Of a stretch of DNA of 9,264 nucleotides, positions 1 to 7,319 are shown piece by piece. Position 1 is the first letter of the stretch; the number at the start of each line of letters is the position of its first letter. A model generated the notes under the pieces. It made no database searches. It saw only the letters and a program-made list of their open reading frames with translations, and had not been told where the DNA came from. The translations under genes were made by a program, and so were the position numbers. Source of the DNA: Desulfobacteraceae bacterium (GTDB lineage Bacteria > Desulfobacterota > Desulfobulbia > Desulfobulbales > Desulfobulbaceae); assembly GCA_022837185.1 (NCBI GenBank), contig JALHJD010000106.1, forward strand, positions 1-9,264. The letters are read 5' to 3'.

Positions 1-1497
1 CATGACATGCTCCAGCTCCCGCACATTGCCCGGCCAGTTGTACTCCTTGAGGGCGGCAAGAGCCTGGTCGGAAATGCCGTAGATTTCCTTGCCCAGCCGT
101 TTGTTGAAACGCTCAAGAAAATGCTCGACCAGGAGGGGAATATCCTCCTCGCGCTCCCTCAGGGGCGGAAGAACTATGTCAATAACCCGCAGCCGGTAGT
201 ACAGGTCCTCCCTGAACTTGCCGTCGATGACCCGTTGCTTGAGGTCGGCGTTGGTGGCCGCGATAACCCGCACATCAACCTTCAGGGGCATATCGTGCCC
301 GACCGGGTAAAATGTCCGCTCCTGGAGGAACCTGAGAAGCCGCAGCTGCATGGCCGGAGAAATGTCGCCGATTTCGTCGAGGAACAGGGTGCCGCCGTCC
401 GCCTGCAGGATGCGCCCCTGACGGTTGCTGTCAGCGCCGGTAAAGGAGCCTTTCTTGTGGCCGAACAGCTCGCTTTCCAACAGGCCTTCGGGAATGGCCG
501 TGCAGTCGACCTTGATGAGGGGCATGTCACGGCGGGGACTTTCGGCATGCAAGGCCTCGGCAACCAGTTCCTTGCCGGTCCCGCTCTCGCCGGTGATCAG
601 AACCGAGGTATCAACCTGGCCGACATTCTCGATCAGGGTATAGACTGTCTGCATGGCCCTGCTGGCGCCGATCAGCCGGTGGAACTGTCTCCTCCTCCCC
701 CGCTGTTCCAGCAGTTCAAGCCTGCTGACGTCCCGGGCAACGAACACGACTCCCTGGAGGTTGACCGTGCCTGAGACAAGAGGAGCAGCGCTGATGCGGA
801 GAACGGCCCGCCCATACGGCGCTTGAAATTCTATGCGATGTTCGGGCAGTTCATTCTGGGACTCAAGCACGAGCAACGCATCCTGAAGGCATGCCTTGGC
901 AAAAAAGGTATCCACCTTCTGCAGATTCGATCCTACCTCCACCTGGCAATTGATTTTGGAAAGAAATTCCTTTGCCCGCTCATTCATCTGCACGACCTGC
1001 AGGTCCGGATCAACAGTAATGATAACATCCTGGACGCTGCGAAAAATGGTTTCCAGGTTTTGCCGATAATTTTCCTTTTCTTTTTCCAGGGCTTCCTTGG
1101 TCTTCAGCAGATTATACTGCTGCAGGGCCATCCTGGCCGTACGAAGCAGATCCTCCTTCTTGACCGGCTTGGCAAGGTAATCAAAGGCGCCAAGCCGTAC
1201 CGCCTCCGAGGCGGACTTGATATTGGGATAGCCCGTGACCATGACCACCGGGCAATCCTGGTTCAGCTCCTTGGCCCTGCGGAGCAGGTCAATGCCGGAG
1301 GCACCCTCGAGAACTATGTCGGAAACAATCAGGTCGTAGGTATTGTTTTCGATGAGCTCCAGGGCTTCGTCAAAGGTGGAAGCGACCGTTACCGGCCCGT
1401 ATCCTTCCCGGGACAAAAAGGTCTTAAAGGTCAGGCGCAGACTTTCTTCGTCATCAACAACCAGAATTCTTGACTCTGTTTTATCCAAATCGATCAT
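1..1497 (-). CDS. Sigma-54-dependent response regulator (REC-PAS-AAA+), 3' end beyond window
   Basis: NtrC-family transcriptional activator. It receives phosphate from a histidine kinase and uses ATP to open sigma-54 promoter complexes. 499 residues are visible with no internal stop. The REC domain (about 9-125) has acidic pair D15/D16, phospho-acceptor D60 (VSDIVLEG), T88 and K110 (AKP). A linker helix is followed by a PAS-like domain (about 145-258), an extra module absent from basic NtrC. The AAA+ domain starts near 275: Walker A GESGTGKE (303-310), sigma-54 contact loop GSFTGA (350-355, usually GAFTGA), Walker B GGTLFLDEI (368-376), and WPGNVRELEHVM at the window edge. The C-terminal Fis-type HTH must lie outside the window, so the DNA target cannot be read. 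The ATG at 1497 has only a weak ribosome site and lies 3 nt after the stop of a 43-codon ORF. It lies downstream of, and probably works with, the two kinases. Domain calls are firm; the regulon is unknown. Confidence 0.95.
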   Translation of the reverse strand, partial: MIDLDKTESRILVVDDEESLRLTFKTFLSREGYGPVTVASTFDEALELIENNTYDLIVSDIVLEGASGIDLLRRAKELNQDCPVVMVTGYPNIKSASEAVRLGAFDYLAKPVKKEDLLRTARMALQQYNLLKTKEALEKEKENYRQNLETIFRSVQDVIITVDPDLQVVQMNERAKEFLSKINCQVEVGSNLQKVDTFFAKACLQDALLVLESQNELPEHRIEFQAPYGRAVLRISAAPLVSGTVNLQGVVFVARDVSRLELLEQRGRRRQFHRLIGASRAMQTVYTLIENVGQVDTSVLITGESGTGKELVAEALHAESPRRDMPLIKVDCTAIPEGLLESELFGHKKGSFTGADSNRQGRILQADGGTLFLDEIGDISPAMQLRLLRFLQERTFYPVGHDMPLKVDVRVIAATNADLKQRVIDGKFREDLYYRLRVIDIVLPPLREREEDIPLLVEHFLERFNKRLGKEIYGISDQALAALKEYNWPGNVRELEHVM

Positions 1498-1500
1498 ATG

Positions 1501-1632
1501 TCACTCGACCGCGCAAAGCGGCTCAAATCCGCTTCTCATAGCTTTTCCGTCCCGGGCATCTGCCTCAAACGCAGCCCCGCCGGACAACCAGGCCGGGAGC
1601 ATGCTGCCGCGGAAAATTGAATCAGCAAACAT
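1501..1632 (-). CDS. Possible small ORF (43 aa) immediately upstream of the regulator
   Basis: An open frame begins MFADSIFRGS and ends PLCAVE; its stop lies 3 nt before the regulator ATG. I do not recognise the product and see no signal peptide, membrane segment or known motif. A purine-rich AGGGGAG abuts the ATG directly, closer than a normal ribosome site. The tight spacing suggests it could translationally couple the regulator, whose own ribosome site is weak. It could equally be chance open frame in GC-rich spacer DNA. Confidence 0.2.
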   Translation of the reverse strand: MFADSIFRGSMLPAWLSGGAAFEADARDGKAMRSGFEPLCAVE

Positions 1633-1661
1633 CTCCCCTGTACAGAACAATGGAACAATTC

Positions 1662-1690
1662 ATGGTAAAGCTTCGGGCAGGCCGCGTCAA
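1662..1690 (-). promoter_or_regulatory. Candidate sigma-70 promoter for the response regulator
   Basis: On the minus strand, TTGACG (1690-1685, 5 of 6 to consensus) and TACCAT (1667-1662, 4 of 6) are separated by exactly 17 nt. They lie between the stop of the soluble kinase (1714) and the regulator. Predicted initiation near 1655 would give the regulator its own transcript with a leader of about 160 nt. The match is by eye only. Confidence 0.35.
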
Positions 1691-1713
1691 CCTTTTCAAC
1701 AGGCTTCCCGTTC

Positions 1714-3846
1714 TCAATCCCCCTTCACGTTTCCATCCGTTCCGGCCGCTTCGCCTGGTTCCACGGAAGCTGTTCCAAAGGCCAGGTATTTGGGAGGACC
1801 GGGATAGACCGGGATGTCGATGATCATGCTCGTATATTCCCCCTCCTGCGACTCCACCTGCAACGAGCCGTCATGCTTGGCGATAATCTCCCGGCTGATG
1901 CTCAGCCCCAGACCTGTCCCCTCCCCGGTCATTTTGGTGGAAAAAAAGGGCTCAAATATCTTCTGCGCAATCTCGCCCGGAATCCCCGTGCCGAGGTCCG
2001 TAAAGATGATGCGCACGAATTTTCTGTCCTTCTCCTCGAGTTCCTGACCCGTGATAATAATCTTCTTCTGCGGGTCCTTGCCGGCATATTTCTGGTTCAG
2101 GGCAAACCTGGCGTTGCTGAACATATTGAGGAACACCTGCTGCAGCTGATGATGATTGCCGAAAATCGGCGGCAGTTCGACCGGCAGATCCAGTTCCAGG
2201 AGAATGCAGTTTTTTGACAGTTGATGACGAATCAGATCGACGGCATCCATGATCACCTGGTTGAGGTAAATTTTGTCCGATTCTTCATCCTGCTGCCTGG
2301 CAAAGGAGAGGAGGTTGCTGACGATGGAGGCCACCCGCTCGCCCTCCCTGATAATCTTTTCGGAAAATTTCACCAGGAGTTCATTGTCGGCCGCTTCGTC
2401 CTGAATGATCTGGGCGTAATTGATTATACCGTTGATCGGATTGTTTATCTCATGGGCAACCCCGGCGGCAAGCTCGCCGACGGAGGCCAGCTGGACGGCC
2501 CGCAGGGCTTCGGCCTGCATTTTCTTCTCTTCGGTGACATCTCTCAACAGGCTGAGCGCCTTGACTTGCCCGTCAACATCCTTGAAAGGTGCGTAACTGA
2601 TGTCGTATTGCCTGTTATTGGCCAAAACAATCTCGGTGTGTTGGATGGCATTGGTTTGAATTGCCTGATGCATCAGGCAGTTTTCGCACGGCTGCCGACG
2701 CTCCTTGTAAAACCAGTAACATTTGTTGCCGACAATGTCGCCGAAAGCCTTCAAGGCAATATCATTCTGGTATTCGATATCAAAATCAAGGGAGATGATA
2801 TGCATTCCATGTCCCATGGCGGACAGCATACTTTTCAGCTTGTCGCGTTCACTGCTCAGTTGGGCCTCGGACATTTTGATATCGGTGACATCCTCGAAGC
2901 TTTCCACTGCGCCGATCACATTGCCGTCGTCATCATACAGCAGGTCGCCGTTGACGGAGACGATCCGCCGCGGCCCATCCTTGGTCCTGATGATCCGTTC
3001 GCAGCCCACAATGGGCTTGACAGTCTCGTCGGAATAAAGCCTGCATCCAGCGGTGCAGGGATAGAGGGCGAATATGCTGCAGGGCTGGCCGATCATGTCT
3101 TCCCGGGAATAACCGGTCACCGCTTCCGCCTTGTCGTTCCAGCTGGTGATGCGCCGTTCGAGGTCAACGGTAAAAATAGCACTGGGGATGACCCGGTAAA
3201 GCAGCTCAGAGCGTTTGGTCGCCCGCAGCAGCGCCATTTCGGTCTGCTGCCGTTCCTGCACCTCCCGTCGGAGGGACTTATTGCTTTCCAGCAGCTTCGC
3301 CGTCCTCTCCCTGAGCAGATTGTTCGCTCCTTTCTGGGCGACTTTCAGCCACTTCTCAAACAGTTTCCAGTCGGTAATATCGTAAAAAACCTGCACAATA
3401 CCGAGAAATTTTCCGTCCTCGTTGAAAATCGGCGACGATATTATCTCGTAGTATTGAGGCGTTTCATCCTCTACATTCAGGCAATATTCCGTCCGCAGGG
3501 TCGCCATCGTCTCCCGGCATTCAACCAGGGGACAGGTCTTGCCGAATTCGAGACAGGACGAGAAATTATTGTAATCATACATGAACGTAAAACAGTCCGT
3601 GCCGATGGGATACTGCTTCACCCGGTCACCGAATAGTATTTCCGCGGCGGAGTTGATGAATTTGATCTGCTTGTCGGCGCCGATGACCATCACGGGGAGG
3701 CTGACGCTGTGGATCAGTGAGTGGAGAAAGGATAATGACGGGTGGTCCGAAACCTGAATGTTGAGCGATTCAAAGGATCGAACCGATGACTCCTCCGGCG
3801 GCGGGGGATTGAAACGGGTCTGATCTGATATTTTTTTGGTCTTCAT
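1714..3846 (-). CDS. Cytoplasmic sensor histidine kinase with three Cys-containing PAS domains
   Basis: 710 residues with no membrane segment, so probably soluble. Order: a Pro-rich N-terminus; PAS1 (about 45-160); a charged coiled-coil-like linker (160-210); PAS2 (212-325); PAS3 (338-440); HisKA with phospho-acceptor H465 in AGVAHEINNP; HATPase with N-box N574/N578, G1 box DLGTGIP (D617), F-box FEPFFSTK and G2 box GTGLGLSI (643-650). Each PAS carries a Cys group: C85, C98, C105, C110; C256, C264, C268, C282; C376, C387, C390. Such clusters could bind an Fe-S cluster, zinc or a redox disulfide; the ligand is not determined by sequence. No receiver domain is fused. The gene lies 78 bp after the haem kinase gene, probably on one transcript, and upstream of the regulator. 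The ATG at 3846 has only a distant AGGA. The last ~30 residues after the ATPase domain look unstructured. Confidence 0.93.
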   Translation of the reverse strand: MKTKKISDQTRFNPPPPEESSVRSFESLNIQVSDHPSLSFLHSLIHSVSLPVMVIGADKQIKFINSAAEILFGDRVKQYPIGTDCFTFMYDYNNFSSCLEFGKTCPLVECRETMATLRTEYCLNVEDETPQYYEIISSPIFNEDGKFLGIVQVFYDITDWKLFEKWLKVAQKGANNLLRERTAKLLESNKSLRREVQERQQTEMALLRATKRSELLYRVIPSAIFTVDLERRITSWNDKAEAVTGYSREDMIGQPCSIFALYPCTAGCRLYSDETVKPIVGCERIIRTKDGPRRIVSVNGDLLYDDDGNVIGAVESFEDVTDIKMSEAQLSSERDKLKSMLSAMGHGMHIISLDFDIEYQNDIALKAFGDIVGNKCYWFYKERRQPCENCLMHQAIQTNAIQHTEIVLANNRQYDISYAPFKDVDGQVKALSLLRDVTEEKKMQAEALRAVQLASVGELAAGVAHEINNPINGIINYAQIIQDEAADNELLVKFSEKIIREGERVASIVSNLLSFARQQDEESDKIYLNQVIMDAVDLIRHQLSKNCILLELDLPVELPPIFGNHHQLQQVFLNMFSNARFALNQKYAGKDPQKKIIITGQELEEKDRKFVRIIFTDLGTGIPGEIAQKIFEPFFSTKMTGEGTGLGLSISREIIAKHDGSLQVESQEGEYTSMIIDIPVYPGPPKYLAFGTASVEPGEAAGTDGNVKGD

Positions 3847-3868
3847 GCCCTGGCGATCCTATTTTATT

Positions 3869-3893
3869 CTTCCCGCCTGCAAAAGGCCGGAAG
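3869..3893 (-). other. Hairpin between the two kinase genes
   Basis: CTTCC/GGAAG arms (5 bp), one C-C mismatch, then GCC/GGC around a 7-nt loop, within the 78-bp kinase gap. It is followed on the minus strand by AATAAAAT rather than a U-tract, so it is a poor intrinsic terminator. It may be an mRNA processing or stability element, or have no function. Confidence 0.3.
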
Positions 3894-3924
3894 AGGGGGT
3901 GGTGCTATTCCGATATCTTCTGGA

Positions 3925-5754
3925 TCATGCGTCACCGTTATTTGCTTCAACCGGCAGATCCACCGTCGCGACAGTTGGCCCGCCGGGCTTGCTCTCCACC
4001 GACAGAAACCCGTGATGATCACGCACCAGCCCCTTGCTGATGCTCAGCCCCAGCCCGGTGCCCTTGCCCGGTGGTTTGGTCGTAAACAGAGAATCAAAGA
4101 TACGATTGATGATTTCCTGGGGAATTCCTATTCCCCAATCGGTAACCGTCAGGCAGAGATACTCCTTGCTGGCCGCGGCTTTCAGGCGACAGCGGATTTC
4201 AAGCTTCTTTTCCGGGCAACTGTCAGCATAGCGCTGGTTCAGCGCATACATGGCATTGGTCAGCAGGTTGACCAGCACCTGCTGCAGCTGCTGCGGGTTC
4301 CCCTTGATCATCGGCAGGTTATCCGGGGTATCGACGGTGATATGGATGCCGTCCTTCTGCAGGCGATGCATGAGGAGGGAAATGCTGTCCTCGACGATCT
4401 CCTTCATGGACACTTCCTCGATCACGTCCCGCTGGCGGGCAAATGAGAGGAGGTTGCCGACAATGACGGCAATCCGCTCCCCTTCCTTGATGATTCTGGA
4501 CAGGAAATCCCGGTCGGTCTCGTCATACTTGTCATTGGCGTTGTCCAGCAGGAGCTGGGTGTAATTGATGATACCGTTGATGGGATTGTTTATCTCATGC
4601 GCCACGCCGGCAGCCAACTCACCGATTGCGGCCAGCTGGCCGGTTCGAAGCGCTTCCGACTTCCTGATTTTTTCCTCGGTGATGTCCCTGACCGTGGCAA
4701 TGAACAGCCGGCCATGATCGGTGCTCATCTCGCTCAGGGAAATTTCAAGGGGAAAGGCGACGCCGTTGACGCGGACCCCGGTGACTTCCTTCGGCGTGCC
4801 GACAAGACCGCTGATATCCGGCAGAAAGGATGCGTCCTGCGCATCCCCCCTCCCGGGAAAATGAATGAGCCCGGTAATGTTTTTCCCGAGGGTTTCGCCG
4901 GGATTACAGGCAAAAATCTGGCATGCCGCGGCATTGAGTGATTCAATGGTGCCGTCCGCCCTCATGGTGATCAGGCCGTCGAGCATATTGTTGATGATGG
5001 ATCGTGTTTTGGCCTCGGCCTCCTCCCGTTTGCGCATCGCCTGGGTAATCCTGTTCGAGCTGACGAATATGCCGGTCAGGCCGAGCAGCCACAAGGGGAT
5101 GTGGGCAAGAGTGAGGACAAGGATATTCTGCCGGTACAGGGAAAAGAGCGGATTCATCGGGACGGCGACGCTGATGCCGCCCCGGATGTCTCCCAATTCA
5201 TACCCCTGCTGGGCGTGGCACTTCAGGCAGCCGGACTCGGTGACCATGGGGCGCATGAGCCTGAGATAGGGCATGCCGTCAATCTGCTCCACAGAAATCA
5301 CCTGGGACTCCCCTTTTTCAAAGGCCTCGAGGGCCTCCGCCTCCCAGGGATCCGCAACATTTTCATCCCGGATTGGATCCAGGCTTGTAATGTGGCCGCG
5401 GGCGCTCCCGCTCCCCCTGCCCATTTCGTAAACCTGGCGGATCATGTATTCGGGGTTGACCAGGGTGAGGGGCAGGCCGGTATCGGTGACTGCACTCAGC
5501 CCCGGAAGGTCCTGCAGGTAGGGATTGGGAACGGTCTTGCTGGTAATGGGGACGTACACCCCGTCATGGCTGGTCGCCCACCGATAATACACCAGGTCCT
5601 TTTCAAAGATGGTGTTCGCCTCGTTGGTCGCCACCTCGATTATCTCATTTTTCTGCCGGGCTATGTTCCAACTCAGCGACAGGACGATAATGATGGTCCA
5701 GAAGCTCGCAAAAAGCCAGGCAGGGGGTGCGTCTTTTTCCAGAAATTTCTGCAC
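3925..5754 (-). CDS. Membrane sensor histidine kinase with periplasmic c-type haem (Tll0287-like/DUF3365) domain
   Basis: 609 residues. A membrane helix (about 12-31) is followed by a periplasmic domain (about 35-205) resembling the Tll0287-like/DUF3365 family, with a CLKCH haem c attachment motif (C176, C179, H180). A second membrane helix (about 208-231), a PAS domain (about 250-360) and a kinase core follow: H386 in AGVAHEINNP, N-box N496/N500, G1 box DWGIGIP (D539) and G2 box GTGLGLSI (565-572). In this family covalent haem is thought to sense redox state or a gas ligand. The sensed signal here is inference. The start is GTG at 5754, chosen because AAAGGA lies 5 nt upstream and the first helix follows directly. 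It is probably first in the kinase transcript, with a promoter candidate about 120 bp upstream. Its DHp region nearly matches that of the next kinase, and neither has a receiver domain. Confidence 0.93.
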   Translation of the reverse strand: MQKFLEKDAPPAWLFASFWTIIIVLSLSWNIARQKNEIIEVATNEANTIFEKDLVYYRWATSHDGVYVPITSKTVPNPYLQDLPGLSAVTDTGLPLTLVNPEYMIRQVYEMGRGSGSARGHITSLDPIRDENVADPWEAEALEAFEKGESQVISVEQIDGMPYLRLMRPMVTESGCLKCHAQQGYELGDIRGGISVAVPMNPLFSLYRQNILVLTLAHIPLWLLGLTGIFVSSNRITQAMRKREEAEAKTRSIINNMLDGLITMRADGTIESLNAAACQIFACNPGETLGKNITGLIHFPGRGDAQDASFLPDISGLVGTPKEVTGVRVNGVAFPLEISLSEMSTDHGRLFIATVRDITEEKIRKSEALRTGQLAAIGELAAGVAHEINNPINGIINYTQLLLDNANDKYDETDRDFLSRIIKEGERIAVIVGNLLSFARQRDVIEEVSMKEIVEDSISLLMHRLQKDGIHITVDTPDNLPMIKGNPQQLQQVLVNLLTNAMYALNQRYADSCPEKKLEIRCRLKAAASKEYLCLTVTDWGIGIPQEIINRIFDSLFTTKPPGKGTGLGLSISKGLVRDHHGFLSVESKPGGPTVATVDLPVEANNGDA

Positions 5755-5759
5755 GGTCT

Positions 5760-5765
5760 TCCTTT
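5760..5765 (-). promoter_or_regulatory. Ribosome binding site fixing the GTG start of the haem kinase
   Basis: AAAGGA on the minus strand with 5 nt to the GTG at 5754. It is the strongest Shine-Dalgarno match nearby and supports this non-ATG start. Confidence 0.7.
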
Positions 5766-5804
5766 CTGACTGAAATTCCCCGTCCGCGTTTTCCCCTTCA
5801 GGAC

Positions 5805-5831
5805 AGCTCGTCCCGGCGGCCCTGCCGAGCT
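5805..5831 (-). promoter_or_regulatory. Possible 5'-leader hairpin of the kinase transcript
   Basis: AGCTCG and CGAGCT form a perfect 6-bp stem around a 15-nt GC-rich loop, between the predicted promoter and the kinase ribosome site. No riboswitch family is recognised; the element may simply reflect GC-rich sequence. Confidence 0.2.
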
Positions 5832-5874
5832 CCTTCCGGCCGCGGCAACGAAGAATTCTCTCTATTTTCTTTCT

Positions 5875-5902
5875 ATAATACCAGCTCAGAACATTTCAGC
5901 AA
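5875..5902 (-). promoter_or_regulatory. Candidate extended -10 sigma-70 promoter for the two-kinase transcript
   Basis: On the minus strand TTGCTG (5902-5897) lies 16 nt before TATTAT (5880-5875, 5 of 6 to consensus). TGG directly precedes the hexamer, giving an extended -10. The surroundings are AT-rich compared with the coding DNA. Predicted initiation near 5868 leaves a leader of about 113 nt. The rest of the 299-bp gap (5755-6053) holds no gene I can support. Confidence 0.5.
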
Positions 5903-6002
5903 ACAGTATCAATAACAATTTCCAGAAAAGTCCGTTCGCCTGGGCCGTCCGTCTCCTCCATTTCCACGGCTTGCAAGAGCAGAGATGTATGTTTTCAGAC
6001 AA

Positions 6003-6027
6003 TCCCCGCCTCCTGAAATGCCGGGGA
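6003..6027 (-). terminator. Weak hairpin downstream of the glg pair
   Basis: TCCCCG/CGGGGA 6-bp stem with a 13-nt loop, about 27 nt after the adenylyltransferase stop. It is followed on the minus strand by TTGTCTG, which is not a proper U-tract. It may end the glg transcript inefficiently or protect its 3' end. Confidence 0.3.
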
Positions 6028-6053
6028 CTGGATGACGGTTCCTTGAACGGCGG

Positions 6054-7319
6054 CTACAATGAATCCCCGTCCCGGAGAAATAGATCGGAATATTCACTTC
6101 CCCGCTGCTGGGGGCCGACGGTGCAGTTTCTGCCGATTTTCATTCCGGCCGGCACTGCCGCCTCCTTGCCGATGAGGGTGATTCCGGTGTACAGGTGTGT
6201 CGGATGTTTTTTATTGGGAATATCCTTGTTGTCGCCGAATCCCACCACGGCGTTTTTCCCGACCCTGACCCGCTTGTCGCAGATTGCCAGGTCGACCAGC
6301 GCCCCCTGTTCGATGACCGCATCTTCAAAAATCACCGAATCCCTGACCACCGCGCCTTGTTCGACCCGCACCCCGGGGGACAGAATCGAGTTGATCACCG
6401 TCCCCTCGATAACGGAGCCGGCGGAAATCATGGAGGACTGAACCTGGCAGCCGGACAGGAACCGGGCCGGGGCCCGGTCCATGGGGCGGCCGTCCGCCGA
6501 AACATTGGGCCGTATCCCCCACTCCTGGGGCGAAATGCCCGACCCTTCGCGGATAACATCCATGTTCGCCTCCCAGTACGACTGGATGGTTCCCACATCG
6601 CGCCAATATCCGTAAAACGGATACGCATACACCCTGTCCTGGACGATGGCCCGGGGAACGATGTGCATGCCGAAGTCATGTTCATTGCGGTCCAGGGCCA
6701 GCGCCCGGAGCAGATACCGGGTATCGAATACGTAAATGCCCATGGAGGCGAGGTTGGTGCGGGGAACGGACGGCTTCTCCTCCCAGTCGATCACCTTGTT
6801 TTCGTCATCGACGATTCCGGCCCCGAATTGGTGGATCTGGCTTTTGGGCACCACCATCATGCCGATGGTCACATCGGCCTTTTTATGGCGATGAAATTCA
6901 ATCATCGCGTCAAAATCCATGTGGTATATGTGGTCTCCCGACAGGACCAGGGTCTCTCTGGAGGGATTGGCTTCAATGAAATCGATGTTCTGGCGGATGG
7001 CGTCCGCTGTCCCCCTGTACCAGTCGGATTCCTTCTCCCCGGTCCTGGGCGGCAGAATCTTGACTCCCCGGGTCCGTCCGGTAAAGTCCCACGCTTCGCC
7101 TCCCCCTATATGGCGCATCAGGGAAAGGGGCTTGTACTGGGTCAGGACCCCGACCTTGGTAAGGCCGGAATTCATGACATTGCTCAGGCTAAAGTCAATG
7201 ATCCTGTACAGCCCGGCAAAGGGAACCGCGGGTTTTGCGCGGTGGCCGACCAGAATATTGAGCCGGCTGCCCACCCCTCCGGCAAGAATCAACACCAGGG
7301 CATCCTTACTGCCGATCAT
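6054..7319 (-). CDS. glgC: Glucose-1-phosphate adenylyltransferase (ADP-glucose pyrophosphorylase), catalytic type
   Basis: Makes ADP-glucose and pyrophosphate from ATP and glucose-1-phosphate, the committed step of bacterial glycogen synthesis; cytoplasmic. 421 residues, near the usual GlgC length. The nucleotidyltransferase domain has intact GGVGSRL (14-20, Arg19), RAKP (Lys29), SGDH (Asp129), EEKP (Lys182), ASMGIYVF, and YWRDVGT with the second metal Asp (Asp241). A left-handed beta-helix region with hexapeptide-type repeats follows (about 295-400). The start is ATG at 7319, which overlaps the upstream stop as ATGA. GAGGTG lies 5 nt upstream, and the glycine-rich loop begins at residue 14 as expected. 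An in-frame ATG at 7391 would add 24 Arg/Gly-rich residues unlike the family. The overlap implies co-translation with the upstream paralogue and probably a mixed oligomer. No glycogen synthase or branching enzyme gene is in the window. Confidence 0.95.
   Translation of the reverse strand: MIGSKDALVLILAGGVGSRLNILVGHRAKPAVPFAGLYRIIDFSLSNVMNSGLTKVGVLTQYKPLSLMRHIGGGEAWDFTGRTRGVKILPPRTGEKESDWYRGTADAIRQNIDFIEANPSRETLVLSGDHIYHMDFDAMIEFHRHKKADVTIGMMVVPKSQIHQFGAGIVDDENKVIDWEEKPSVPRTNLASMGIYVFDTRYLLRALALDRNEHDFGMHIVPRAIVQDRVYAYPFYGYWRDVGTIQSYWEANMDVIREGSGISPQEWGIRPNVSADGRPMDRAPARFLSGCQVQSSMISAGSVIEGTVINSILSPGVRVEQGAVVRDSVIFEDAVIEQGALVDLAICDKRVRVGKNAVVGFGDNKDIPNKKHPTHLYTGITLIGKEAAVPAGMKIGRNCTVGPQQRGSEYSDLFLRDGDSL

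Noticed and set aside
7..1473. Plus-strand frames of 255 and 216 codons opposite the regulator
   Set aside because: They are the codon-register complement of the regulator gene, whose REC and AAA+ motifs are intact.
2221..3636. 471-codon plus-strand open frame
   Set aside because: It lies wholly opposite the soluble kinase, whose PAS, HisKA and HATPase motifs are unambiguous; the antisense frame shows no recognisable domain.
3869..3893. Hairpin read as a terminator separating the two kinases, or its GG-N10-GC as a sigma-54 promoter
   Set aside because: No U-tract follows the hairpin, and the GG-N10-GC has neither TGGCA nor TTGC context.
5101..5769. 222-codon plus-strand frame over the haem domain and kinase start
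   Set aside because: Shadow of the kinase; no family features and no suitable promoter in the right direction.
5909..6097. 62-codon minus-strand frame across the end of glgC
   Set aside because: Starts inside glgC in another frame, has no ribosome site or homology, and covers the 3' hairpin.
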